The translations under genes and the position numbers were made by a program. From positions 62,001 to 126,000 of the forward strand of contig JBOEHJ010000018.1 of assembly GCA_050633905.1 (NCBI GenBank): 64,000 bases of DNA, read 5' to 3'. Positions 1-7,925 of this stretch are shown piece by piece. Origin of the DNA: JANQPX01 sp050633905. Its GTDB lineage: Bacteria > Pseudomonadota > Alphaproteobacteria > Geminicoccales > Geminicoccaceae. Every line of letters begins with the position of its first letter. The stretch's first letter is position 1. The notes beneath the pieces were generated by a model. That model was not told where the DNA came from. It ran no database searches and saw nothing but the letters and a program-made list of their open reading frames with translations.

Positions 1-644
1 GTGGTCGCCTGGGCATTGTCAATCGGTCCGATCTCACGTCCAGGCGGCAGTATCTCGGGCAATAGATGACGAGGCAAATCGAGACCATCGAACCAATCGG
101 GCCAGCGATCCGCGATGACGTCATAGCCGAGCTTGAGCGCGTTATTATGATCCGACAAACCAAGGCGGCCGGACAGTCTCGCGGCGATCCAGTCCGCCTG
201 ATGGAGTGCATGGGCGGCCAAACCGAAGCGGTCGTCGGCGGTGAGATGCAGGAGTTTGGCGAGTGCCGAGCTTGGCCCAAGTGCACCGCTCGCAGATGGT
301 GCCAGTTTGGCGACAAGGTCAGCTTCGGCAATAGCACGCGCATCGTTGTACATGAGGCCCGGGCCGAGCGCTTCGCCCTTGGCGTTGCAAAGGAGTAGCG
401 TGCCTGACGTGCCATCCACGGCGATCGCGCGCACGGCACGGCGATCGAGTTTATCGAGCAACCCCTTTAATGCCTGGCTCACAGCTCGCCACCAGACGGC
501 CGGATCTTGCTCGATCATGGCGCCATTTCGCATCGGTGCTGGCATCGGAACCGCGTTCTGCCCTCTTGGTTGAGCGTCATCGCCGATCGCCGCAACCCTG
601 CACCCGCTGGTGCCGATATCTATGCCGAGATAAAGACCATCCAT
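1..644 (-). CDS. FGGY-family carbohydrate kinase, N-terminal part (runs off the left edge)
   Basis: This is the first ~214 residues of an FGGY sugar kinase, which transfers phosphate from ATP to a sugar, polyol or ketose in the cytoplasm. The start ATG is at 642-644 and is followed by the phosphate-1 motif LGIDIGTSGCR. A DGTSGTLLL block follows at about residues 80-88, the usual phosphate-2-like region of pentulose kinases. The rest of the FGGY_N domain continues to the window edge and the C-terminal domain is outside. No strong ribosome binding site is visible before the ATG. It diverges from the SorC regulator and differs from the full-length kinase at 7922, so the locus has two FGGY kinases. 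The family is certain; the substrate cannot be read. Confidence 0.85.
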   Translation of the reverse strand, partial: MDGLYLGIDIGTSGCRVAAIGDDAQPRGQNAVPMPAPMRNGAMIEQDPAVWWRAVSQALKGLLDKLDRRAVRAIAVDGTSGTLLLCNAKGEALGPGLMYNDARAIAEADLVAKLAPSASGALGPSSALAKLLHLTADDRFGLAAHALHQADWIAARLSGRLGLSDHNNALKLGYDVIADRWPDWFDGLDLPRHLLPEILPPGREIGPIDNAQAT

Positions 645-1035
645 CTTGTTGGCGGTATAGCGCAAGTGCTCCGTCGGTCAACCCGGCGGTTGACCTGATC
701 CGCTAATCATGGCCTAGCTATTTGCAAGTAAGGTTCAGGGAGTGCGGATGGTGACGACAGTGTTGAGCATTAGGCTCGGCCTTGGCTTCACTGGGCGGTG
801 GCTTCGCGCCCGAACAGCCAATACGCGATTCATTCGACGTGTCGCCAGTCTTCCAATAAGGGACTTATTCAGTGCTCGACGACATCGTTACCCAGTCGGT
901 CTAGAACGGCCGAACGCTTGGTATGAGTACAGCAGAACCAGAGTTGACACGCCGATTTTTGGCACGTAGCGTTCTGAACACTTGATGAACAAATTTACAA
1001 CTAAGATGATGTAAGCATTAAAGAAGGGGGCAGGT
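645..1035. promoter_or_regulatory. Divergent intergenic region with a candidate promoter for the SorC operon
   Basis: These 391 bases separate two divergent genes and hold no convincing gene. A possible sigma-70-type promoter reads TTGACA at 944-949, a 17-base gap, then TAGCGT at 967-972, pointing toward the regulator. The -10 match is poor, so this is only a candidate. A SorC operator is expected here or upstream of 2086, but I see no clear long inverted repeat. Confidence 0.3.
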
Positions 1036-2004
1036 TTGGCACAACCGAGGGAGGCAGAGACGGACTTGGCCGTGCGAGCGGCCTGGTTGTCGTACGTCGG
1101 GGGATATACTCAAGAGCAAATTGCAGAACGGCTCGGTGTATCGCGGGTTAAGGTTCACCGTCTCAGCGCGCTTGCTCAAGATATGGGGTTTGTCAAAGTC
1201 TCGATTGAGCATGAGCTGTCCAGCACGGTGGCGCTGGAAAACCAGCTGATCGAGCTCTATGGCCTGAAAAACTGTATTCTTGTTCCTTCGATGGACGATG
1301 TGAACGACCGGTATGGTGGCACAGTGACGGCACTTGGTACGGCGGGTGCTCGCTTCCTCAGCCGTTTCCTCGATCGCGAACCGGCGACAACCATCGGGAT
1401 CGGTTGGGGTAGAACGCTGTCTGCGATGGCCGAGACCATGTTGCGCAAGCCGCGGCCAACCAATCGCTTCGTTTCGGTGTTGGGTTCGCTTACCAGGCAT
1501 GCCGCCGCCAATCCTTACGATGTCATCCAACTGCTGACGTGGAAAACCGGTGCCGAGGGCTTCATCATGCCGGTTCCGATCATCGCCGATGCGGCTGGCG
1601 ACCGTGCCTTGCTGATGGGGCAGAACAGTGTCCGCAAGATCGTTGCTCTCGCCGAAAATGCCGATTTGTACATCCTCGGAATCGGCGGCTGCGATCCCGA
1701 GACCAGTTCCTTCCAATCGGGCCAGGTCAACAGAGCTGAATTGGAAGCGTTGCAAAAGGCAGGGGCTGTCGGCGACTTGTTGGGGCGATTCTTCGATGAG
1801 AACGGACAATTCGTCGACTGTGAGTTTAACGATCGTGTCCTCGGACTCGATCTGGATGCGATGAGCAGCCGCCGGGTCACTGCGATCGCAGGCGGCCCTG
1901 GCAAGGTGCCTGCGATCATGGGCGCTCTGCGGATGGAGGTGGTCACAACGTTGATCACGGATGAAAATACAGCTCACCAGCTGCTCAAACCCAACGCCGT
2001 TTGA
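1036..2004 (+). CDS. SorC/DeoR-family transcriptional regulator of the sugar operon
   Basis: A 322-residue sugar-responsive regulator. An N-terminal helix-turn-helix lies at about residues 20-50 (GGYTQEQIAERLGVSRVKV). The rest is a SorC-type sugar-phosphate-binding domain with the typical GIGWGRTL and LGIGG stretches. SorC proteins (SorC, DeoR of Bacillus, EryD) bind phosphorylated sugars and control the neighbouring catabolic operon. The start is TTG at 1036, preceded by AAGAAGGGGG. It lies 81 bases upstream of the ABC binding protein in the same direction, so it most likely controls the importer and catabolic genes to 11688. EryD of the erythritol operon is a plausible relative given the EryA-like kinase downstream, but this is inference. 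Confidence 0.9.
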   Translation: MAQPREAETDLAVRAAWLSYVGGYTQEQIAERLGVSRVKVHRLSALAQDMGFVKVSIEHELSSTVALENQLIELYGLKNCILVPSMDDVNDRYGGTVTALGTAGARFLSRFLDREPATTIGIGWGRTLSAMAETMLRKPRPTNRFVSVLGSLTRHAAANPYDVIQLLTWKTGAEGFIMPVPIIADAAGDRALLMGQNSVRKIVALAENADLYILGIGGCDPETSSFQSGQVNRAELEALQKAGAVGDLLGRFFDENGQFVDCEFNDRVLGLDLDAMSSRRVTAIAGGPGKVPAIMGALRMEVVTTLITDENTAHQLLKPNAV

Positions 2005-2085
2005 GCGGTGCGTTGTTTTAAGAAAGTATGGGGTCAAAATAGGGCCGCTGATATCGGGAAGACGTCTTAAAAAAGGGAGAAGACA

Positions 2086-3522
2086 ATGTCTAGAAAAGTT
2101 GCAGATCTCGTCGAGAAATTCCGTCGTGGGGGGATGAACCGCCGCGAATTTTTCACACGTGCTGCCGCCCTTGGGGTGAGCACCGGAACACTTGGCTACA
2201 TGCTTAACCGCTCGGTCAGCCAAGCACTCGCTGCTGATTTCGACTGGAAAAAGCACGAGGGCACGGCGATCAAGCTGCTCTTGAACAAGCACCCCTATAC
2301 CGATGCGATGATCGCCAATATCGACTCTTTCAAAGAGATGACCGGCATCGAGGTTACCTATGACATCTTCGCCGAAGACGTCTATTTCGATAAGGTCGGC
2401 GCCGCTCTCAGTGCTGGTTCGACCGAGTATGACGCCTTCATGACCGGCGCATATCAGACCTGGACCTATGGTCCGGCCGGTTGGCTGATGGACATGAACG
2501 AGTTCATCAACGATCCCGAACTCACCAATCCCAACTACAATTGGGACGATGTGCTTCCCAATCTTCGCGCCTCCACTTCCTGGTCCGGCGTGCCTGGCGA
2601 GGCGCTCGGTGGCGACGGGGCCAAGCAATGGTGCATTCCCTGGGGTTTTGAGCTCAACTCGCTCGCCTATAACAAGCCGGTCTTCGACGAGCTCGGCCTG
2701 AGCGTACCGAAAAACCTACCGGAAATGCTGGAAGTTGCTGCTCGCATCACCAACGAGAAGGACGGCATGTACGGCATCGGCGTGCGCGGTTCGCGCTCCT
2801 GGGCGACCATCCATCCGGGTTTTCTCTCGGCCTACTCGAACTATGGCGAGACCGACTTCACCATGGATGGCGGCCAGTTGAATGCCGCCATGAACTCGGA
2901 AGGCTCTAAGGCCTTCCACGAGCTTTGGGTCAAGATGATCCAGGACAGCGGTCCGAAGGACTGGTCGACCTACACCTGGTACCAAGTCGGCACAGACCTG
3001 GGCGCTGGTGCTTCTGGCATGATCTTCGATGCCGACATTCTCGGCTACTTCATGAATGGCGGCGACAACGCGGAAGCTGGCAACCTCGCTTATGCCTCCT
3101 TCGCCGCCAACCCGGACGCCGACGCCCCGACGCCGAACGTCTGGATCTGGTCGCTCGCGATGAGTGCCTTCTCCGAAAGGAAGGAAGCGGCCTGGAACTT
3201 CATGCAGTGGGCGACCGGCACCGAGCATGGCCTGTTCGGCGCGGAAAAGATGGACTTCGTGAACCCCGTCCGTCAGTCGGTCTGGGATTCAGGAGATTTC
3301 CAGGAGCGTATTGCTGCTAGCTATCCGGGTTACCTTGAGCAGTTCAACGAGAGCGCGCCTGGCTCGAAGATCTACTTCACCCCGCAGCCGCTATTCGCCA
3401 ACCTCACCACCGAATGGGCGGCAAGCCTGCAAAAGATGGTGGCAGGAGAGGTGCCGGTCGGCGAGGGGCTAGACCAGCTCGCCGAAAACGTTGACCGCCA
3501 GCTCCGCCAAAACGGCCTCTAG
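2086..3522 (+). CDS. ABC transporter sugar-binding protein with a twin-arginine-type signal
   Basis: A 478-residue periplasmic solute-binding protein of the carbohydrate CUT1 class. Residues 18-27 (MNRREFFTRA) form a twin-arginine motif followed by a hydrophobic stretch and a probable cleavage after SQALA, so export is probably by Tat. The mature part has the features of bacterial extracellular solute-binding proteins family 1, such as FTMDGGQLNAA and the tryptophan-rich ligand region around residues 125-135. A GGGAG ribosome site at 2075-2079 fits the ATG at 2086. It is the first transporter gene and is followed by a hairpin and a 350-base gap before the permeases, a common way to make more binding protein than membrane components. 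The ligand is unknown; the downstream enzymes suggest a small polyol or ketose. Confidence 0.9.
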   Translation: MSRKVADLVEKFRRGGMNRREFFTRAAALGVSTGTLGYMLNRSVSQALAADFDWKKHEGTAIKLLLNKHPYTDAMIANIDSFKEMTGIEVTYDIFAEDVYFDKVGAALSAGSTEYDAFMTGAYQTWTYGPAGWLMDMNEFINDPELTNPNYNWDDVLPNLRASTSWSGVPGEALGGDGAKQWCIPWGFELNSLAYNKPVFDELGLSVPKNLPEMLEVAARITNEKDGMYGIGVRGSRSWATIHPGFLSAYSNYGETDFTMDGGQLNAAMNSEGSKAFHELWVKMIQDSGPKDWSTYTWYQVGTDLGAGASGMIFDADILGYFMNGGDNAEAGNLAYASFAANPDADAPTPNVWIWSLAMSAFSERKEAAWNFMQWATGTEHGLFGAEKMDFVNPVRQSVWDSGDFQERIAASYPGYLEQFNESAPGSKIYFTPQPLFANLTTEWAASLQKMVAGEVPVGEGLDQLAENVDRQLRQNGL

Positions 3523-3599
3523 GTCGGTGCGACCAACAGCGTTGGCGGGAGTAATCGGCAACGCCGTCGACATCTAAGGCCGGTGCGGTGAAACGCAGT

Positions 3600-3627
3600 G
3601 GGATGGCCGGCGCAACCCGGTCATCCC
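3600..3627 (+). terminator. Hairpin after the binding-protein gene
   Basis: GGGATGGCCGG and CCCGGTCATCCC can pair around a short CGCAA loop. There is no T run after the stem, so it is more likely an mRNA-stabilising or attenuating structure than a full intrinsic terminator. It sits 78 bases after the binding-protein stop and before the permease genes. Confidence 0.5.
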
Positions 3628-3695
3628 AGCGGGCGGCGGCCAGGAACGAACCCCATTAAGCGGATATTAACCTTTGCCCGATACGCTTGAGATCT

Positions 3696-3772
3696 GGTCC
3701 ATGCGATCCTCGGAGTCTGCCCGCCAGGATAGAATTCCGATGACCGCATGGATTCCAAAGATCGCATGGACC
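3696..3772. repeat. Family I dispersed palindrome, copy 1
   Basis: An imperfect inverted repeat whose arms begin GGTCCATGCGATCCTCGGAG and end GATCGCATGGACC. GANTC occurs in both arms (GAGTC left, GATTC right). TTAACC at 3667 and GTTAATAAACG at about 3797 flank it, as similar TTAA words flank the other copies. The other copies are at 10771, 11815, 26659 and 45826. This copy lies in the 353-base gap between the binding protein and permease genes (3523-3875), which holds nothing else besides the hairpin at 3600. Confidence 0.75.
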
Positions 3773-3875
3773 AGCAAGCACCAACATGTTGGCATTGAAA
3801 CGTTAATAAACGATCAACCCGTAAGGCGGCGGCACAATCCGCATCCCATGGGCCCAACCACGGAGCCGAAACGCC

Positions 3876-4805
3876 GTGGCGACTGACGTCATCAACACCA
3901 AGGCTGGCCCATCGCCGAAGCGACCCTTCATGCGCGCGGCATTGCCCTATTTGCTGAGCCTGCCGGCACTCCTGGTCTGTATCGGCATCATCATTCCTTT
4001 CGTCACCGCCGTTTATTACTCGCTCCAGCGCTACAATCTTGCCTTCCCACAGATGCGCGGCTTCGTTTGGTTCGACAATTATATTGGCTTCTTCAGCGAT
4101 CCCGCCTTTTGGAACACGATCCGCGTCTCGTTGCTCTATACCGTCTTTACCGTAGGCTTCGAGCTGCTTCTCGGCCTAGGCATCGCGCTGCTGCTGCGCA
4201 AGCGCACTATCTTGAACGACGTTATGAGTCTCCTTTTGATCATGCCGTTGATGATCGCGCCTGCGATCGCAGCCTTGATGTGGAAGCTGATGACCAATCC
4301 GAATTTCGGCGTTCTCAGCTATCTCGCAAGCTTGGTCGGGTTTGAGGATTTCCGCTGGGCGTCTTCGCCATCGACTGCACTTTTGACCGTCGTCATCGTC
4401 GATGTCTGGGTCTACACGCCTTTCATGATGATCCTGCTGCTCGCGGGATTACGCGCTTTGCCGAAGCAGCCCTTCGAGGCAGCCGAACTGGATGGTGTGC
4501 CTTGGACCTTCGTGTTCTTCCGCATCACACTTCCGATGCTGACCCCCTACATCATCACGGCCTCGCTGTTCCGCATGTTGGAGAGCATCCAGCAGTTCGA
4601 CATCATCTACGCCATGACCCAGGGCGGGCCTGGTGACACGCTGATGGTGTTCCAGGTGCAAAGCTATCTGGAGCGCTTTCAATATACCAATGTCGGCCGT
4701 TCGGCCGCCCTTTTGATGGTGCTTTGGGTGATCACCTTCATCATGTCCAACATCTTCATCAAGCAGTGGCTGAAGCTGCGTGAACACGCGCGGGGTGCAG
4801 AATGA
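3876..4805 (+). CDS. ABC sugar transporter permease, MalF/UgpA type
   Basis: A 309-residue inner-membrane permease with six predicted membrane segments, the first at about residues 23-48. The cytoplasmic EAA loop is visible as EAAELDGVPWTFVFFRITLP at about residues 205-224; it docks on the ATPases. The start is GTG at 3876; no better ATG exists nearby. It overlaps the next permease by four bases, so the two are translationally coupled and should form the heterodimeric channel of the importer. Confidence 0.92.
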   Translation: MATDVINTKAGPSPKRPFMRAALPYLLSLPALLVCIGIIIPFVTAVYYSLQRYNLAFPQMRGFVWFDNYIGFFSDPAFWNTIRVSLLYTVFTVGFELLLGLGIALLLRKRTILNDVMSLLLIMPLMIAPAIAALMWKLMTNPNFGVLSYLASLVGFEDFRWASSPSTALLTVVIVDVWVYTPFMMILLLAGLRALPKQPFEAAELDGVPWTFVFFRITLPMLTPYIITASLFRMLESIQQFDIIYAMTQGGPGDTLMVFQVQSYLERFQYTNVGRSAALLMVLWVITFIMSNIFIKQWLKLREHARGAE

Positions 4806-5662
4806 CCGGTCGCGACGCCACGGGCGCCCGCATACTTAGAGGCGTTCTCTTGACCCTGGTCGGGCTGTTTTTCCTGTTCCCGATCTTCTGGGTGTTTCTG
4901 ATGTCCTTCCAGACCAACCAGGACATCCTGCGCATGCCGCCGTCTTTCATCTTCACGCCAACGCTCGAGAACTACGTCGCCCTGATCTCGGGCAAGCTAG
5001 AGACCAATGCCGGCACCCTCGAGATCGCGTTCATGGGCAATCTGCTGAACAGCTTCATTCTAGCGTCGTGTTCGGTGGCGCTCTCGATCGTCCTCGCCAT
5101 TCCCGCAGCCTACGCCTTTGCCCGCTACAAGTTCCGGCTCGGCGAGGACATCGCCTTTACGATCCTCTCCTTCCGCTTCGCCCCGCCCCTTTTGGTGCTG
5201 GTGCCTCTGCTCAGCTATTTCCAGACGCTTGGCCTGTATAATACCTATTTCGGCCTGATCTGGGTCTACCAGCTGATCACCCTGCCGCTCATTCTCTGGA
5301 TCACCCGCGGCTATTTCGAAGATGTCAGCGAGGACATCGAGCACGCTCACCGCATTGATGGCCATGGCTGGCTCAAAACCTTCTTGAAAGTGGCGGTGCC
5401 ACTCGCGTTGCCCGGAATCGCTGCCGCTGCGCTGCTGGCCTTCATTTTCGCCTGGAACAATTTCGTGTTCGCCCTGATCCTGGCGTCCGCCGATAAGCAG
5501 CCAGTCACTGTCGGTGCACTTGCCTTCGTCACCGCATCCGGCATTCAGTACGGCCAGATCGCCGCCGCCCTCATCCTCTCGATTATCCCGACGCTCGCCT
5601 TTGCCATCGCGGCCCAGCGCTACCTGGTCGAGGGACTTTCCCTCGGCGCGGTCAAGGGTTGA
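4802..5662 (+). CDS. ABC sugar transporter permease, MalG/UgpE type
   Basis: The 286-residue second permease. The first membrane segment is at about residues 13-35 (LRGVLLTLVGLFFLFPIFWV). The EAA-like loop reads EDIEHAHRIDGHGWLKTFLK near residues 178-197, in which the usual EAA alanine-alanine pair is EHA. Members of this family typically have six membrane helices, and the hydrophobic blocks fit that. ATGA overlaps the upstream gene. It pairs with the 3876 product. Confidence 0.92.
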   Translation: MTGRDATGARILRGVLLTLVGLFFLFPIFWVFLMSFQTNQDILRMPPSFIFTPTLENYVALISGKLETNAGTLEIAFMGNLLNSFILASCSVALSIVLAIPAAYAFARYKFRLGEDIAFTILSFRFAPPLLVLVPLLSYFQTLGLYNTYFGLIWVYQLITLPLILWITRGYFEDVSEDIEHAHRIDGHGWLKTFLKVAVPLALPGIAAAALLAFIFAWNNFVFALILASADKQPVTVGALAFVTASGIQYGQIAAALILSIIPTLAFAIAAQRYLVEGLSLGAVKG

Positions 5663-5667
5663 CTGCC

Positions 5668-6768
5668 ATGACTTTCCTGAACCTCGATCGCGTGACTAAA
5701 AAATTTAAACGGGAGACGGTGCTGGATGGTGTTTCCCTCGATGTTGCCAAGGGCGAGACAGTTGCGATCTTCGGTCCCTCCGGCGGTGGCAAGACCGTAC
5801 TACTCCGTTTAATCGCCGGCGTGCTTGATCCTGAAGAAGGCGACATTCGCATCGAGGGACGAAGTGTCATCCACGAGCCGCCCGAGTCGAGAAAACTCGG
5901 CATGGCGTTTCAGAATTTTGCGCTCTACCCGCATATGACCGCGTTCGACAACATCGCGAGCCCGCTTCGAGCGCTCAAACAGTCCGAAGCCGACGTTCGG
6001 CAAGGGGTGCAACGGGTCGCCGACCTGCTGCAAATCGACCATGTCCTGACGCATCTGCCGAAAGCGCTCTCGAACGGTCAAAAGCAGCGCACGTCGCTGG
6101 CCCGCTCCCTCGTGCGCGGCCCTAAGCTGCTGCTGCTCGATGATCCGCTCCGCAATGTCGACGCCAAGCTCCGCTACGAGATGCGTATCGAGCTGCCGCG
6201 CCTTCTAAAACAAACCGACGCCACCGTTCTCTACGTCACCCAAGACTACAAGGAAGCGATGGCGCTCGGCGACCGTATCGCTGTCCTCGACGACAATCGC
6301 TTCGCCCAGATCGACACACCTGTGCGAACTTATCGCGATCCCGTGTCGACCAAAGTCGCCCGCCTCCTGGGCGATCCTACCATCAACCTCAAGCCGGCGC
6401 GGCTTAGCGTCGACGGGGACCAAACCTCGGTCAACCTCTTCGGTCAGACCCACCAACTTCAAGTTAAGCCCGTCGGCGCTGGCGACCGCGACTGTTTGGT
6501 AGGGGTGAGGCCGGAGCATATCAGGGTGAGCATGACGCGGACTGAGACCAACCTGCGGGCCGAGCTGGACGCTGTCACGCCGCTCAATGTGCGCTCGGTG
6601 CTTTTGCTGAAGACAGAGGATGGCGGTGAGCTGCTAGCGTCCTGTTCCGAAACGGAAGCGGCGAAATTTCCGCGCGGTCACCGAGAAGTCTGGCTCGACT
6701 TGGCGCCGGACGAATTCCTCTTCTTCGATGCTGAAACCGGCGAGCGCCTGGGAGGCTCTGCCCCATGA
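5668..6768 (+). CDS. ABC transporter ATP-binding protein with degenerate catalytic motifs
   Basis: A 366-residue MalK/UgpC-type ATPase with a C-terminal TOBE-like regulatory domain. Walker A is intact (GPSGGGKT, residues 36-43). The signature motif is LSNGQ instead of LSGGQ (about 134-138). Walker B ends in LLDDP, so the catalytic glutamate is replaced by aspartate (D159). The H-loop histidine is replaced by glutamine (VTQDY, Q192). These changes usually mark a poorly hydrolysing subunit of an asymmetric pair. The next gene supplies an ATPase with intact Walker, signature and H-loop motifs. I chose the ATG at 5668, with AAGGG nine bases upstream; a TTG at 5659 that overlaps the permease stop is possible. 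Paired, dissimilar ATPases are known from rhizobial glycerol and polyol importers. Confidence 0.9.
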   Translation: MTFLNLDRVTKKFKRETVLDGVSLDVAKGETVAIFGPSGGGKTVLLRLIAGVLDPEEGDIRIEGRSVIHEPPESRKLGMAFQNFALYPHMTAFDNIASPLRALKQSEADVRQGVQRVADLLQIDHVLTHLPKALSNGQKQRTSLARSLVRGPKLLLLDDPLRNVDAKLRYEMRIELPRLLKQTDATVLYVTQDYKEAMALGDRIAVLDDNRFAQIDTPVRTYRDPVSTKVARLLGDPTINLKPARLSVDGDQTSVNLFGQTHQLQVKPVGAGDRDCLVGVRPEHIRVSMTRTETNLRAELDAVTPLNVRSVLLLKTEDGGELLASCSETEAAKFPRGHREVWLDLAPDEFLFFDAETGERLGGSAP

Positions 6769-7925
6769 GCACGCTCATCCTGGAGCAGGTATCAAAGCTC
6801 TACAAGATCAAACGCGAGCCTGACGTGCTGGCGGTCGACGCCGTCGACATGACCATCAATGACGGCGAGATCGTCGGCCTGCTCGGCAGCAGTGGCTGTG
6901 GTAAGACCTCGACGTTGCGCATGATCGCCGGCTTCGAAGGCGTGACCTCCGGCGAAATCAAGGCAGGCGACCGTCGCCTGAACGATCTTGCTCCTGCCGA
7001 TCGAAATATAGCGATGGCGTTCGAGGGCTATGCGCTCTACCCGCCGCTTAAAATCCGGGACAACATCGCGTTCGGCCTGCTTCGCGACCGCCGTTCGCGC
7101 GAGGAGGTAGACGCTAAGGTTCAAGAGATCGCGGCCCTTCTCGAAATTGAAGACATTCTGGAACGCTACCCGCCCACGCTCTCCGGCGGCCAGCAGCAGC
7201 GCACCTCGCTAGCGCGAGCACTTGCCCGCGATGCCGACGTCCACCTCCTCGACGAACCTATGTCCCAGTTGGAGCCGCAGCTGCGCGCCGTCCTGCGTGC
7301 CCGCATCAAGGATTATCTGATCCAAAACAAGCTCACCACCATCTTCGTCACCCACGATCAGACCGAGGCACTCGCTCTCGCCGACCGCATCGCCGTGATG
7401 AGCAATGGCAAACTCATGCAATATGCGACAGGCGAAGACCTCAAAGACCGCCCCGCCAATCTCTACGTCGCCTCCTTTATCGGTGAGCCCCCGATGAATG
7501 TCTTTGTTACGCTGTCGCGGAACGGGGGGGAGGGTCGCCGCCTGGAGGTTCAGGCGTCCGAAGGTGGTGGGACCACCGGGTTCTCACTCGATTTGCCGAT
7601 CGGAACCGCCGCGGACAGCGACCTGACCGACGGCCGAAAACTCGCCCTCGGTATTCGTCCCCACCAAATGCAGCTAGGAGCAGCTCCCGAACTTGGACCG
7701 GTGCTGAAGGGGCGTGTTACCTCTAATCAATGGCTAGGCGATCAGACCCATCTTGGCATCGAGACCGGCGGAAAGCTGATGATCGCTGTGACGGATGGAA
7801 CGGTCGAAGCTCCCATTGACAGCGACATCGAGATCACCCTGCCACTCAACGCTCTCCATCTGTTCGATGGTGACAGTGGTGATGCTCTGCATCACGGCCT
7901 CAACAAAAGAGATGCTGCGGCATGA
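6765..7925 (+). CDS. ABC transporter ATP-binding protein, hydrolysis-competent partner
   Basis: A 386-residue MalK/UgpC-type ATPase. Walker A is GSSGCGKT (41-48), the signature is LSGGQQQR (139-146), Walker B is HLLDEP with catalytic E164, and the H-loop is VTHDQ (H197). The Q-loop position carries glutamate (AFEGYALYPP, E87) where most relatives have glutamine. The C-terminal third is a TOBE domain. It overlaps the previous gene by ATGA and the kinase by four bases. With the 5668 product it should form the asymmetric nucleotide-binding pair of the importer. Confidence 0.92.
   Translation: MSTLILEQVSKLYKIKREPDVLAVDAVDMTINDGEIVGLLGSSGCGKTSTLRMIAGFEGVTSGEIKAGDRRLNDLAPADRNIAMAFEGYALYPPLKIRDNIAFGLLRDRRSREEVDAKVQEIAALLEIEDILERYPPTLSGGQQQRTSLARALARDADVHLLDEPMSQLEPQLRAVLRARIKDYLIQNKLTTIFVTHDQTEALALADRIAVMSNGKLMQYATGEDLKDRPANLYVASFIGEPPMNVFVTLSRNGGEGRRLEVQASEGGGTTGFSLDLPIGTAADSDLTDGRKLALGIRPHQMQLGAAPELGPVLKGRVTSNQWLGDQTHLGIETGGKLMIAVTDGTVEAPIDSDIEITLPLNALHLFDGDSGDALHHGLNKRDAAA

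Noticed and set aside
1018..2628. Open minus-strand frame of 536 codons
   Set aside because: It runs antisense through the SorC and binding-protein genes and shows no protein family features; both plus-strand genes are clear.
3520..3545. Family II element at the amber stop of the sugar-binding protein (CTAGGTCGGTGCGACC)
   Set aside because: A short palindrome follows the stop, but the sequence does not align with the 84-bp copies beyond the first bases.
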